NCBI GenBank assembly: GCA_030596605.1
Contig: JAUVJI010000001.1
Span: forward strand, 1 to 64,000
Reading direction: 5' to 3'
DNA length: 64,000 nucleotides
Origin: Bacteroidales bacterium
GTDB lineage: Bacteria; Bacteroidota; Bacteroidia; Bacteroidales; JAADJA01
Shown here: one piece after another, positions 35,220-45,120 of the stretch
Numbering within the stretch: position 1 is the stretch's first letter
Layout of the letters: each line of letters starts with the position of its first letter
Translations under genes and position numbers: made by a program
The notes under the pieces: model-generated
What the model was told of the DNA's origin: nothing
The model's input: the letters and a program-made list of their open reading frames with translations, nothing else
Databases searched by the model: none

Positions 35220-38216
35220 TTATTCTTCTATTTCTTCCCCGTTTTCATCGAAACGTTTAATTTTTACCTTTCTTTTCTTCTCTAGTATATGGAAGGTGAT
35301 AAACAGGTTATCTACCTGTCCGGTAAGATCAACTTTGTAATTATTTTGTACTAAATAATACCTGCCGTTCAGGATGTTTTCATCTAACGAAATGGTATAT
35401 TCACCAAAGGGGAGGTAAAACTCAAATCCACCATCCGAACCGGTGAGTGTATTGAAAGTATGTCCGTTAGTTGCAGAGATTTTTATTCCTGAAATATCTA
35501 ATTTTTTATCCTCCATTGGTTTTAAATCCTCCTGATCGATATATACACTTCCATATATCTTAACACCTTTTACAAAAGGAATGTTAATTAGTTCGTCCTT
35601 AAATATTTTTAATGAATCCGTGGTAATAGGAAACCATCCTTTTAAGTTCTCAAGCGAAAGAACCGAATATTCAAAGTTTCCCGGATTAGCATTATTTAAA
35701 GAAGCCCTTCCGTTACTTTTCGTAATGATGCTCCAGTCACCTACACGGATCACAATATTTCCTAATCCCGGTTCATCTTCATCCTGCACATTATTTCCAT
35801 TCAGATCATAAAATGCCACAAATCCCATATTTGCATACTCATTATAAGTAGTTGGAATAGGAATGCCAAAATCTTTTTTTACACCCACACTTACAAGGAA
35901 GTTGTCGTGTGAATAACGCTGGAATTCCCAATCCTGGTCAGCTATATATGAGGGCATGTCATTATAATTGGTCGAAAACTTGGATGTATAGAAAGTATAA
36001 GCCGGGTTTATACTTATCCTCCAACCCGAATTCGTGAAATAATACAGTTCCGGACTTATGTTGATAGAGTGATGGTTATACATATTGGTGTACCCATAAC
36101 TCACCATCGACTGCAAAACCAGGTGCCTGTTCTTAAATAAATATTGATGGATAATGGAGACTCTTATATTTTGCGGTATGATGTTATTTTGCTCCTTAAA
36201 GTGCACCATGGCCGGTGAATATGGGCCATAGTTGTAAAATCCTGTGAAACTGAAATTATGATACCTGATCATGGTATTTAGCTTGCAAACAAATTGATCT
36301 TTACTTCCTGGCTCATTTACAATTTTACTCATCCCCAGGGTTGAAGTAAACGACATTTGTAAGTTTCGTGTTATATCATAATTACTGTAGGCTAAATTAA
36401 TTCCCCTAACATGAAAATTATAACCGTAATTACTTCTGATATCATAAAAAATTCCCGGTTTCAGGTTAGGTAGGTACCTGGCCGAATGAAGATTTAATGA
36501 ATTGAAGAAATAGTAGTTTTTATCAAATCCGGGAATATAATTATAATGATCCGGATCATATTGGTAGTGATTGTAATTATTGATCATTGAAAGCTCAAAA
36601 TCTTTTGTTATACTAACCCGCGACCGGTGATTGACAAACCATCTTTCAAATCCATACGACCCAAAACCTTTGGATGTATATGATCCCCTGAGATTCAATT
36701 TCCATCTTCTTTCGAAAAAATTGCTGGTATAACCGGCTCCAACAAGATAACCTTGCTTATTGAACCTATTATTTGGATCAGCATAATGCTGCCGATTGCT
36801 TAAAGCGCCCATAAATGTAATAGTATGCTTTTGCTGGAGTCTTAGCTTGGGCGCTACAGAAATCACATCCGTAATAATATCAGCGGCATAATGATGACTA
36901 TGCGAGTATTGCGTTAGATTCGTGAAATTATCTAATTCCAACCTGTGATGAAGCCCCCAGGATTCAAGTCTTGGTTTTTCAAAAATATAAGGTGACCTGA
37001 CATAATATCCTCCTCCCCATTGGTTCGGAAGGAACTTTATCTCACCCTTTACCCCTTTACCGCTACTTTGAACTCCAATAGCTCCACCATTAACATTACC
37101 TATTTGAAAGCTTTTATTATCATCAAAATAACCTATATACCATGGGATATTTTTAATGTAATTATCACCATAGAAATTTGATTGTGATGAAAAATACATG
37201 CTTGTATTGTAGAATAGATTTCCGCCATTGTTAAAATTCTTTTGACCACGCAGGTGCAAGCTTGAAAATACAACGTCATCCAGCAGGTTTGTTACCCGAA
37301 GGTAGGCCGACAATGGAAGTACATCACTACCATAAGGATTGACCTTTTTATCGCTCTGGAGTTTGATGAAATCAACTTTTGTATTTCGGCTTGTATTGCT
37401 GTGATTAAATCTTCGGGGTTCTTCCGAGTGAAAGAATAAACTGAAATGTTTTTCTTCGTTGAGGGATTCGGGATTGTAATTTTCAATGTCAATGTTTTTA
37501 AAATTTCTCTGGCCTTCTGTATATTTAACTTTGTAAGAGAGTGTTGTGTCTTCTTGCGGTTCTAACGAAAAATCCCATTTATTCATTTTTGTTGCTTTCT
37601 CATTTGAGTCCATAACAATGAGACTGCTCTTGATGTTGGACATGGTCATCAACAGGTCTTGTTTCTCATTGCCGGTGTTGATAAGGCTTAGGTCGAATCC
37701 AGCTGTATTTTCGTCATTTTTAAAATAAATCCTTTGATCAGGGTTGGCTATCATTTCCCATTGACTTATTCGTTCAGTTGAGGCAAAAAAGTATGCACCT
37801 GCAATTTGTTCCCTGTTTTCGTTTTCGATAAATGCATTGATGTAATATTTGGTATCTCCTTTCATCATTGCTTCCGGAATAATTCTAACAGGAATAAATA
37901 TCGAGTCATTATCAGGAATTACATACATTCGGTCAGAAATGAATAGAGTTTTCCAAAGAGGCGGATAATTCAAACTTACAAATACTTTCAGGGAATCACT
38001 GCTGATATTTATTATTCTTAAAACGTTTGAAATGATTTCCCCTTTATTTATTTCAGTTTCTTCATTTACAAAGGATATCTCGATGGAATGGGTTGTTGCA
38101 CCTTTAATAAAGAATGTATTTACTTGTGTATATGAAGAATGGCTGAATGAAAGCAGACACATTAGGCTTATAAAGGCTGGAAATATCTTATTAATATGTA
38201 GTTTGCAAATATTCAT
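35220..38216 (-). CDS. Large outer-membrane barrel protein, usher-like
   Basis: 998 residues with a signal peptide (ISLMCLLSFSHSSYTQ). Residues ~40-270 look like Ig/NEW3-type domains (NVLRIINISSDSLKVFVSLN). About 280-800 is rich in alternating Tyr/aromatic beta strands (GQKNFNNGGNLFYNTSMYFS, SPYIFEKPRLESWGLHHRLE), typical of a large barrel. The C-terminal ~200 residues hold an SdrD B-like/plug-type domain (VAFYDLNGNNVQDEDEPGLG) and a carboxypeptidase-regulatory-like domain (GSDGGFEFYLPFGEYTISLD). The order resembles chaperone-usher ushers, which also have a barrel plus small Ig-like C-terminal domains. It is 8 bp after the subunit gene in the same operon. The usher role is inferred from architecture and neighbours. 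Confidence 0.65.
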   Translation of the reverse strand: MNICKLHINKIFPAFISLMCLLSFSHSSYTQVNTFFIKGATTHSIEISFVNEETEINKGEIISNVLRIINISSDSLKVFVSLNYPPLWKTLFISDRMYVIPDNDSIFIPVRIIPEAMMKGDTKYYINAFIENENREQIAGAYFFASTERISQWEMIANPDQRIYFKNDENTAGFDLSLINTGNEKQDLLMTMSNIKSSLIVMDSNEKATKMNKWDFSLEPQEDTTLSYKVKYTEGQRNFKNIDIENYNPESLNEEKHFSLFFHSEEPRRFNHSNTSRNTKVDFIKLQSDKKVNPYGSDVLPLSAYLRVTNLLDDVVFSSLHLRGQKNFNNGGNLFYNTSMYFSSQSNFYGDNYIKNIPWYIGYFDDNKSFQIGNVNGGAIGVQSSGKGVKGEIKFLPNQWGGGYYVRSPYIFEKPRLESWGLHHRLELDNFTNLTQYSHSHHYAADIITDVISVAPKLRLQQKHTITFMGALSNRQHYADPNNRFNKQGYLVGAGYTSNFFERRWKLNLRGSYTSKGFGSYGFERWFVNHRSRVSITKDFELSMINNYNHYQYDPDHYNYIPGFDKNYYFFNSLNLHSARYLPNLKPGIFYDIRSNYGYNFHVRGINLAYSNYDITRNLQMSFTSTLGMSKIVNEPGSKDQFVCKLNTMIRYHNFSFTGFYNYGPYSPAMVHFKEQNNIIPQNIRVSIIHQYLFKNRHLVLQSMVSYGYTNMYNHHSINISPELYYFTNSGWRISINPAYTFYTSKFSTNYNDMPSYIADQDWEFQRYSHDNFLVSVGVKKDFGIPIPTTYNEYANMGFVAFYDLNGNNVQDEDEPGLGNIVIRVGDWSIITKSNGRASLNNANPGNFEYSVLSLENLKGWFPITTDSLKIFKDELINIPFVKGVKIYGSVYIDQEDLKPMEDKKLDISGIKISATNGHTFNTLTGSDGGFEFYLPFGEYTISLDENILNGRYYLVQNNYKVDLTGQVDNLFITFHILEKKRKVKIKRFDENGEEIEE

Positions 38217-38224
38217 TCGAAATT

Positions 38225-38854
38225 TTATGGTACTTCAACCAATGCAAATTTTACCTGTAACTGATAAATCCCGGGATCAAAACCGAAGCTTGGTACAATC
38301 CTGAAGTCAATCTGAAAATGGAATTCATCATAATTCATCATATAATTACCGGGGCCATTCACATTTTTTTGGCATGATCCGGCATTAACACGAATACCCG
38401 TGTTTTCAATAATTTCAATAAAATCGCCTGTTTCTGTGAAAGTTTGGTATATTCCGTCGATGGGTGAAGTATTACAAATATTGGTCACCCTTACTTCCAG
38501 AATATCAATTTTAGCCGGGCTGGAACTTCCGGCTCCATAGGTTGATAATGTTTCCCAGTGTGTAGCCCCCGTCCCTGATGAAGGATGATTTTCTACCGTC
38601 ATGGTGAGCATCCATTTACATCCAGGATTTGGCGGCGCCTGGTCATCAACTTTTACATTTACTTTAGCCGTTCCGTGATAGGTAATACCGGCGATGTATT
38701 TACTGAATGAATCAAATACATAATCAACCTGTTCGCTGGTATTTGGAACAATCTCAACATCAGCACAAACAATTTGTGCCTTTACTTCAAGTATCCAGAT
38801 CATAAAAATTATGACCAGAAGTCCGTTACCTATTTTTATGTTTTTGTAATTCAC
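38225..38854 (-). CDS. Secreted surface-structure subunit (minor, putative)
   Basis: 209 residues with a signal peptide (GNGLLVIIFMIWILEVKAQ). It shares two features with the next gene's product: an N-terminal EQVDYVFDSFSKYIAGITYHG block and a C-terminal DPGIYQLQVKFALVEVP strand. Three or more Cys suggest disulfides. The fold is probably a single beta-sandwich. The shared C-terminal strand (PGxYxxxVxxxLVE) may be an export or donor-strand signal. It lies between the other subunit and the usher-like gene. Confidence 0.7.
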   Translation of the reverse strand: MNYKNIKIGNGLLVIIFMIWILEVKAQIVCADVEIVPNTSEQVDYVFDSFSKYIAGITYHGTAKVNVKVDDQAPPNPGCKWMLTMTVENHPSSGTGATHWETLSTYGAGSSSPAKIDILEVRVTNICNTSPIDGIYQTFTETGDFIEIIENTGIRVNAGSCQKNVNGPGNYMMNYDEFHFQIDFRIVPSFGFDPGIYQLQVKFALVEVP

Positions 38855-38914
38855 TTATCTGTTAATTTTTTTAAAAACAGGGACGATGAAAAGACACCGT
38901 CCCCGTTTATAATT

Positions 38915-39706
38915 TTACTGGTCTTCGACCAATACATACTGTACATACATAGTATATACTCCAGGTTCAGCATAGCTGTTAGGTCCGTTAACTGTTACCA
39001 GGTCCTCAGCTGTTGTTGCATCAGCATCAAAAGCATTCGGAAAAATAGCTGGTAATCCGGGTAATAACCTGTAATCAACTACATAGTAGAAATCACTGGT
39101 ATAACCACCGGCAGTCAGGTATGAACCACCTGGCATAGCATCATCACCAAGAGCTGAAGTACCGGAATGGCCGGCAATATATTTATCAGCTACAGTTGGC
39201 GGTGTTAAAGTACCATTGTTTACATAAAGGCTGTTAGCCCCGTTGTGAACATGTGAAGCAGGATACGGAGTGGAATAATCGATATAAGTAGCGGTAATTC
39301 CGGCTCCACCTGCACCACTGTTAGGTTGCGACTGGTGTAATTCAACACAGCTCAATGGGAGTTGATTGATGGCATTGGTACCAGAACCTGATCCGTAATC
39401 AATTACTTGATCCCAGAATTCGGGTCCTATTGTACCGTTTGAACGGCCAACAGCATACAAGTCCCAACTTACAGTTGAACTCACCTTTAAGATAGTTGCT
39501 CCGTATTTTGTGATACCGGCATAATAATCCTTGATATCGTCAAATACGAATTCAATTTGATCTGCAGTTTCCATATCCAACTGAAGGATAGGTTGCAAAT
39601 CCATTGTGATCGTTACCGACTTCTCATCCTGTAACTGGGCGAAAAGTCCATTCTGTAATCCCATTACCAATGCGAGTACAGCAATAATTAATAGTCTGCT
39701 TTTCAT
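38915..39706 (-). CDS. Secreted surface-structure subunit (major, putative)
   Basis: 263 residues with a signal peptide (IIAVLALVMGLQNGLFAQ). The N-terminal block DQIEFVFDDIKDYYAGITKY matches the smaller subunit, and the C-terminus ends EPGVYTMYVQYVLVEDQ in the same way. In between lies a Gly/Ser/Ala-rich region (YGSGSGTNAINQLP, GGAGITATYIDYS) usual for secreted fibre or adhesin proteins. It is probably the main building block of a surface filament exported by the usher-like protein. It begins 238 bp after the chaperone-like gene; that gap has no gene and no clear promoter box. Confidence 0.7.
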   Translation of the reverse strand: MKSRLLIIAVLALVMGLQNGLFAQLQDEKSVTITMDLQPILQLDMETADQIEFVFDDIKDYYAGITKYGATILKVSSTVSWDLYAVGRSNGTIGPEFWDQVIDYGSGSGTNAINQLPLSCVELHQSQPNSGAGGAGITATYIDYSTPYPASHVHNGANSLYVNNGTLTPPTVADKYIAGHSGTSALGDDAMPGGSYLTAGGYTSDFYYVVDYRLLPGLPAIFPNAFDADATTAEDLVTVNGPNSYAEPGVYTMYVQYVLVEDQ

Positions 39707-39944
39707 AAGCTTAATTTAATTTAGTTAATAAAAAAAAGATTGAATAGGACATCTTGGTTGGTCTATATATTATTTTCAGATAAAATTCTTTTAAGGCTAT
39801 AGTTGCCATTAATACCTCCTTTCTTAAATTTTTTTGTTAATGCTTAATTGGTTTTAAAACTTTAATTTATTTTCCTTTCGTAATAATTTTCATTTTAAGT
39901 TTCATTATTAAAATTTTCAAAAAATTTGGTATGTAAGATTTGGT

Positions 39945-40835
39945 TTATTCAATTGTTAGTTCCAGTTCAGCAGCTACTATTTCCTCATCACTATTGTAGT
40001 CCATCACACCCACTGCAGAATAGTTGCCTTTTGGTAGATCATCGGGTAGGTCAAAAATAAAAACCCGTTTATATCCCGGTAAAATTGTATAGCTTTTACC
40101 TCCCAATGATACTTGATCACCGGTATTTAAATTTGTCATCTCTACATAAGCTTTGGCGAATGAAATACCATCGCCTTCATTTTCGACACTTAGCATTAAT
40201 AATTTTTTACCGTCATCTTTTATTTCATAAGAGAAGGATTTGATATCCACACTCATATTATCTACATTGGGTGGGTTTTGATATACCCATATTCCAAATG
40301 CAAAAGTTGGAGTAATACCAAATGCAATGGTTTCTCCGGTTGCATTACCCGGATCCAATACCTTTTTTTCTTCAACTTGTTCTATCAGCACAACTCCCCA
40401 GGCTGCTTTCCTGGCATTTGGGCCGGCAGATACCTTTACGGTTACTGAAACCACTTCAGATGTTCCTGGCGGGAGTTCTATGAAAGTAGGGGAGAGGTTG
40501 ATCATTTTTGACATGCTGAATTCACTGGTTCCTGGTTCCATGAAAGAACTTTTTCCGTATTTACCAATATCAAAATCATTGTATTTGACCCTGAATTTTT
40601 GGACTGATCCTGTGTAATTTGTCACCTTAATGGTTTTAGTTTTAATTTCTCCAACGTCTACATTAAAGTTCAGGTGTGATGGTGACACTGTTACACCTTT
40701 ATTATATTTGTCATCATCATCACTGCCAGGATTTTCAGAGGTAGTTGCCCTCAAAAAGTGACTAAAAACAAGGATGAACAAAGCATTTAACAGGAGAATC
40801 AGCATGGATTCCAGCGAGAGATAATTCTTTTTCAT
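39945..40835 (-). CDS. Periplasmic PapD-like/WxL-interacting-type chaperone-like protein
   Basis: 296 residues with a hydrophobic N-terminus (SMLILLLNALFILVFSHF) for export. VTVSPSHLNFNVDVGEIKTK, then TIKVTN, is the opening strand of PapD-like or COG1470-like Ig folds ('v.P..l.f.l..Ge..t..i.v.N'). A second domain (VENEGDGISFAKAYVEMTNL) ends in LPKGNYSAVGVMDY. The two-Ig-domain layout is that of fimbrial chaperones, and it heads a block of two secreted subunits and an usher-like barrel. No classical Arg/Lys pair can be assigned without alignment. It may bind subunits by strand complementation. Confidence 0.65.
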   Translation of the reverse strand: MKKNYLSLESMLILLLNALFILVFSHFLRATTSENPGSDDDDKYNKGVTVSPSHLNFNVDVGEIKTKTIKVTNYTGSVQKFRVKYNDFDIGKYGKSSFMEPGTSEFSMSKMINLSPTFIELPPGTSEVVSVTVKVSAGPNARKAAWGVVLIEQVEEKKVLDPGNATGETIAFGITPTFAFGIWVYQNPPNVDNMSVDIKSFSYEIKDDGKKLLMLSVENEGDGISFAKAYVEMTNLNTGDQVSLGGKSYTILPGYKRVFIFDLPDDLPKGNYSAVGVMDYNSDEEIVAAELELTIE

Positions 40836-41103
40836 ATTCCTATCAATTTTTAAATTCTCTTAACTAATGTTTTTCAAAACTTTTAATTTATACTAACATG
40901 CCGTGGTTATGGTTTCAGATTTGGCCTTTAAATTCAATATATATGAAGTAATTTTACATATTATCATTAAAATTTCGATTGTTATTTGGGTAATTAGGAT
41001 GTTAGAATTTGAAGATGTAATATATGTGCATTGTGTTGTATAATCCGAATTTTTATACCTTAGCTGAAAAATAAGATCATTGTTAAATTTTAAATTCCTT
41101 CCA

Positions 41104-43206
41104 ATGAAAAAAGCGTTATTAATTTTTACAGTAATTTGTTTAGGACTTTTTATTTTTTCTTGCACAACTACTATTGATCAGCATGAATCTTCGCAAGATG
41201 AAAATATTATTGGTAAACCTCAAATCACACTTGAAGCCGACAGGATGACTCCTGAAGCTCTTTGGGCTTTTGGACGAGTAGGCGGCCATGAAGTATCGCC
41301 TGATGGTAAAACCGTTTTGTATGGTGTATCCTATTATTCAGTGGAGCAGAACAAAGGCAATCGTGAACTGTATTCTGTTGATGTGAATGGTGAGAATTAT
41401 AAACAATTGACCCACTCAGTTAAAAGTGAATTTAATGAAGTATGGCGGCCTGATGGGGAAAAGATCGGATTCCTTTGCTCGGAGAGTGGTTCTGTGCAAC
41501 TCTGGGAAATGAATCCTGATGGATCGGGCAGGACACAGGTTTCAGATATCGAGGGAGGGATCACTGGGTTTAAGTATGCTTCGGATCAATCGAAGATATT
41601 GTATACCAAAGAAGTTCCAATCGAAAATAAGTTTGAAGATTTGTATAAAGGCCTTCCCGATGCCACCGGTAAATTAATGGACGACCTCATGTATCGCCAT
41701 TGGGATCATTGGGTTGAAAGTTACAGCCATGTATTTTGTGCTGATTATGACGGTTCAAAAGTTTGGAATGATAAGGATATATTGGAAGGCGAACCATACC
41801 AGGCGCCTCTAAAACCCTTTGGTGGCATTGAACAGGTTGACTGGAGTTCGGATGGAAAAGCTATTGCCTATACCTGTAAAAAACTTACTGGCAAGGCTGC
41901 AACACTTTCTACCAACTCGGATATTTTTATTTATGATATTGAATCAGGCGAAACAAAAAACCTGACTGAAGGCATGATTGGATTTGATGTAGCGCCTCTT
42001 TTCTCACCTGATGGAAAATTTATGGCATGGGAAAGCATGGAGCGTGAAGGTTATGAGTCAGATCAGAACAGGCTTTTTCTCTTGAATCTTGAAACAGGAG
42101 AGAAGGTTTACGGTTCAGAAGGATTTGACCAGAACGTTGGAAGTTTGGCCTGGTCGGATGATAGCAAATCAATCTTTTTTACCAGTGACTGGCATGGAAC
42201 TTTCCAGATTTATAGATATAATGTAGAAGGTAATACCATTGATAAATTAACAGAAGGGATGCATGATTATAGAAGTGCATCACTTGCCGGTGATCTAATG
42301 ATTGCCTCACGCAAATCAATGTCAATGCCGACAGAATTGTATGCAGTGAATATTTCGGATGGAGAAGCGGAGCAACTGACTTTCACCAATAAAGACTTAC
42401 TTGATCAAATTACAATGGGCGAAGTGGAAGAACGGTGGATGAAAACACACGATGGCGAAGATATGCTGACAATGATCATTTATCCTCCCCATTTTGATCC
42501 CGCTAAGAAGTATCCGGCTATTTTATATTGTAAAGGAGGCCCCCAGGGACCACTTAGTCAAAATTTCCATTATCGCTGGAACTACCAGATCATGGCGGCC
42601 AACGATTATATTATTGTTGCTCCTAATAGAAGGGGCGTTTCAGGATTTGGCCAGGCATGGCAGGAGCAGATCAGTGGTGATTATCATGGTAAAAGTATGC
42701 AGGATTACCTGACCGCCATTGATGAGATGGTAAAAGAACCTTATATAGATGAAAACAGATTGGGAGCTGTTGGAGCCAGTGCAGGAGGTTATGCTGTTTT
42801 CTATTTGGCCGGAAACCACGATGGCAGGTTTAAAGCCTTTATAGCTCATGACGGAATTTTTAACGAGGAAGCTCAATACCTTGAGACTGAAGAGATATGG
42901 TTTGAAAACTGGGACAAAGGTGGCCCATTCTGGGAAGAGAATAATGCTGTTGCCCAGGAAGCTTATAAGCATTCACCACATAAGTATGTTCAAAACTGGG
43001 ATACACCGATTCTTATCATTCACGGCGAGTTGGATTACCGCGTAGTGTTTACTCAGGGTATGACTGCATTTAATGGAGCCATATTAAATGACGTACCTGC
43101 TCAATATCTCCACTTCCCTGATGAAAACCATTGGGTTCTAAGACCACAAAATGGAATCCTTTGGCAACGGACGTTTTTTGCATGGCTTGATAAATGGTTA
43201 AAGTAA
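41104..43206 (+). CDS. S9-family prolyl oligopeptidase/dipeptidyl peptidase, lipoprotein
   Basis: About 700 residues from the ATG at 41104 with a signal sequence and lipobox (GLFIFSC, then TTTIDQ). Residues ~60-420 form a TolB/WD-like beta-propeller (GGHEVSPDGKTVLYG, SWSPDGK-like blades). The C-terminal ~270 residues are an alpha/beta hydrolase: Ser in GASAGGYAVFY, Asp in GELDYRV, His in DENHWV. This is the prolyl oligopeptidase/DPP layout. It should cleave short peptides outside the inner membrane. It is monocistronic, divergent from the chaperone-like gene. Confidence 0.9.
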   Translation: MKKALLIFTVICLGLFIFSCTTTIDQHESSQDENIIGKPQITLEADRMTPEALWAFGRVGGHEVSPDGKTVLYGVSYYSVEQNKGNRELYSVDVNGENYKQLTHSVKSEFNEVWRPDGEKIGFLCSESGSVQLWEMNPDGSGRTQVSDIEGGITGFKYASDQSKILYTKEVPIENKFEDLYKGLPDATGKLMDDLMYRHWDHWVESYSHVFCADYDGSKVWNDKDILEGEPYQAPLKPFGGIEQVDWSSDGKAIAYTCKKLTGKAATLSTNSDIFIYDIESGETKNLTEGMIGFDVAPLFSPDGKFMAWESMEREGYESDQNRLFLLNLETGEKVYGSEGFDQNVGSLAWSDDSKSIFFTSDWHGTFQIYRYNVEGNTIDKLTEGMHDYRSASLAGDLMIASRKSMSMPTELYAVNISDGEAEQLTFTNKDLLDQITMGEVEERWMKTHDGEDMLTMIIYPPHFDPAKKYPAILYCKGGPQGPLSQNFHYRWNYQIMAANDYIIVAPNRRGVSGFGQAWQEQISGDYHGKSMQDYLTAIDEMVKEPYIDENRLGAVGASAGGYAVFYLAGNHDGRFKAFIAHDGIFNEEAQYLETEEIWFENWDKGGPFWEENNAVAQEAYKHSPHKYVQNWDTPILIIHGELDYRVVFTQGMTAFNGAILNDVPAQYLHFPDENHWVLRPQNGILWQRTFFAWLDKWLK

Positions 43207-43212
43207 ACCACC

Positions 43213-43340
43213 CTGTCATTCCGAATCCCAGGGGGAGGCAAGTGCGACAGAATGAGGAATCCCCCTACTGCAACCACTGACAATAGCAAATTGCAGCACT
43301 TGGTAGCCGATGGATTCCTCACTTCGCTTCGGAATGACAG
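43213..43340. repeat. Palindromic intergenic repeat
   Basis: CTGTCATTCCGAA (43213-43225) and TTCGGAATGACAG (43328-43340) are perfect inverse copies, and inner GAGGAATCCCCC/GGATTCCTC segments also pair. This is a familiar interspersed element type in this phylum and fills the gap between the peptidase and the small membrane protein gene. Confidence 0.7.
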
Positions 43341-43352
43341 TGTAATAAAAAG

Positions 43353-43703
43353 ATGATGGAGAAGATAGTAAAAGTTATTAAATGGATCGCCCTCATCATC
43401 GGAGGCATTGCATTACTATTTTTCGGAATGTTCATTTTTGCAGAAGGGATACCGGATATCTGGAATATTGAGGATGGCCGGCTAAAGGCCATGCTGTTAT
43501 TGATGGCATTTGCAGCTTTCGGATATTTCTTTAGTTTTTTCAAACCCAAAGAGGGTGGTATGGTATTGACTTTTTCCGGATTGCTGCTCGGACTTAATAT
43601 GTTTTATTTTGGTGGAACAGATGATACTATCCCAGCGCTAATATATGCGCTCCCTTTTTTAATCCCCGGAATAATGTTGTGGTGGGTTGGGAGTAATAAA
43701 TAG
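43353..43703 (+). CDS. Small four-helix membrane protein
   Basis: 116 residues with four hydrophobic segments (VIKWIALIIGGIALLFFGM; AMLLLMAFAAFGYFFSFF; GMVLTFSGLLLGLNMFYFG; LIYALPFLIPGIMLWWVG). It is an inner-membrane protein of unknown role. It follows the S9 peptidase after a palindromic repeat and is probably independent. Confidence 0.7.
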   Translation: MMEKIVKVIKWIALIIGGIALLFFGMFIFAEGIPDIWNIEDGRLKAMLLLMAFAAFGYFFSFFKPKEGGMVLTFSGLLLGLNMFYFGGTDDTIPALIYALPFLIPGIMLWWVGSNK

Positions 43704-43741
43704 GTGTTGGAATTTTCAATGCTGGGATAAGAAAGTTATTA

Positions 43742-45034
43742 CTATTTCAATTTCACTATCCTTTCAGTTTGAATGAAATCATTATTACTTATTATTAAAA
43801 TGTATATTCCCGAATTCAGATGCGATAAATCAATCTCTCCTGGATTTCGGCTATAAAAATTTATCTCAAAAAGTTTTTCTCCGGTAATATTATAAATTTC
43901 AGCCGAAACCAGTTCAACAATCTGAACCGGTTTAATCTTAAGTTTATTAATGAAAGGATTAGGAAATATGTCAATATGATTTAATTCAACTGGATTATTT
44001 ATAATATTTGATAATCCTCCATTTTCTGTCTTCAAGATTATTTCATGCAAACCCGAGCCCCAGGTAACTCCATGTATATAACCTGTTTGATCATCAATCA
44101 TTTTGATTTTTCTCAATTCGTAAGCCTCATGAGGTAGTATTTGGGATGACCATGATAGTCCCCCATCGTTTGTTCTGTAAACCATATTATTATGCGATAT
44201 AACCCAGCCAGTTAAAGGATCAGTAAAACTCATTGAAATAACTGGTGAGCTGATATTTGTATTAATTATTGTCCATGAATTACCTATATCTATGGTTTTA
44301 TAAATTTTCCCAGATGCACCAGAAACAAAGCACACAGAATCGGATGGGGCACATAAATCCAAAAATGATTCGGTGCTGTCAGATAAAACCAGGTCCCAAT
44401 TATTACCGTCATCCAGCGTTCTAAGTAACTTTCTTCGATGTTGACTAAAAGGTTCGGCGAAAATAATGTAACCGATTTGATTGTCAGTAAAATACAATTT
44501 TGAATTGTATGCATTTACATCATATGGTAATGTATCGGTAACATAAAAATAATCATTTACATATCGCATGGTCTGTTTTCCATTTATACCATATCCTTTT
44601 ATGCCATGGATAAAAAACATGTTTACCGGACCATTATTTTGTATTATTTCCCAGGTTACACCACCATTAAAACTCCTAACTACAGTATTAGTAGAATTAA
44701 AATTGTAGCAAAAAAAACCTGTATCCACATTTGGGAATTCAAGGTCATAGGCCAGATAAGAATAGTCTAAATAATTTATTAATATGGACCAGGATACTCC
44801 ATCATTTATTGTTTTTCTGACGACCATATGAGCCATAGAACTTGGTGTACCAGGATCGTGAGTGTAGTAATGAAAAATAGTACCATTGTCAATAAACTTA
44901 GCATAATGGTAAACAAAACCAGAATTCTCGTCGTGAGTAAACATGGTGTCTATAATAACCCACTGACCTGAAGCAAGATTTGCTATTGCGAGAAAAATAA
45001 TTAGATATTTGAAAACTTTTGATTTCATGACCAC
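43742..45034 (-). CDS. Secreted YCF48/BNR-repeat protein with type IX sorting domain
   Basis: 430 residues with a signal peptide (FKYLIIFLAIANLASGQ). Repeated 'dGGxtW' blades (NDGVSWSILIN, FNGGVTWEIIQ, NDGGLSWSSQI) mark a YCF48/BNR propeller. The last ~75 residues are a type A T9SS sorting domain (IDIFPNPFINKLKI...NLSGIYILII-type strand, ending ERIVKLK). It is exported to the surface by the type IX machinery, which is not in this window. It confirms the phylum. The exact activity is unclear: a sugar-binding or housekeeping propeller. Confidence 0.85.
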   Translation of the reverse strand: MVMKSKVFKYLIIFLAIANLASGQWVIIDTMFTHDENSGFVYHYAKFIDNGTIFHYYTHDPGTPSSMAHMVVRKTINDGVSWSILINYLDYSYLAYDLEFPNVDTGFFCYNFNSTNTVVRSFNGGVTWEIIQNNGPVNMFFIHGIKGYGINGKQTMRYVNDYFYVTDTLPYDVNAYNSKLYFTDNQIGYIIFAEPFSQHRRKLLRTLDDGNNWDLVLSDSTESFLDLCAPSDSVCFVSGASGKIYKTIDIGNSWTIINTNISSPVISMSFTDPLTGWVISHNNMVYRTNDGGLSWSSQILPHEAYELRKIKMIDDQTGYIHGVTWGSGLHEIILKTENGGLSNIINNPVELNHIDIFPNPFINKLKIKPVQIVELVSAEIYNITGEKLFEINFYSRNPGEIDLSHLNSGIYILIISNNDFIQTERIVKLK

Positions 45035-45120
45035 CTATTTTAAATGTTATTTCTGTTTATTCTATTCTTCAAAGCAAATATAACCATTTTACTGATGAAA
45101 AGAAGTCAATGGATCTTCTT

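Noticed and set aside
43319-43549. 76-codon minus-strand frame over the small membrane protein gene.
   Set aside because: It is antisense to a four-helix membrane protein with much better coding character.
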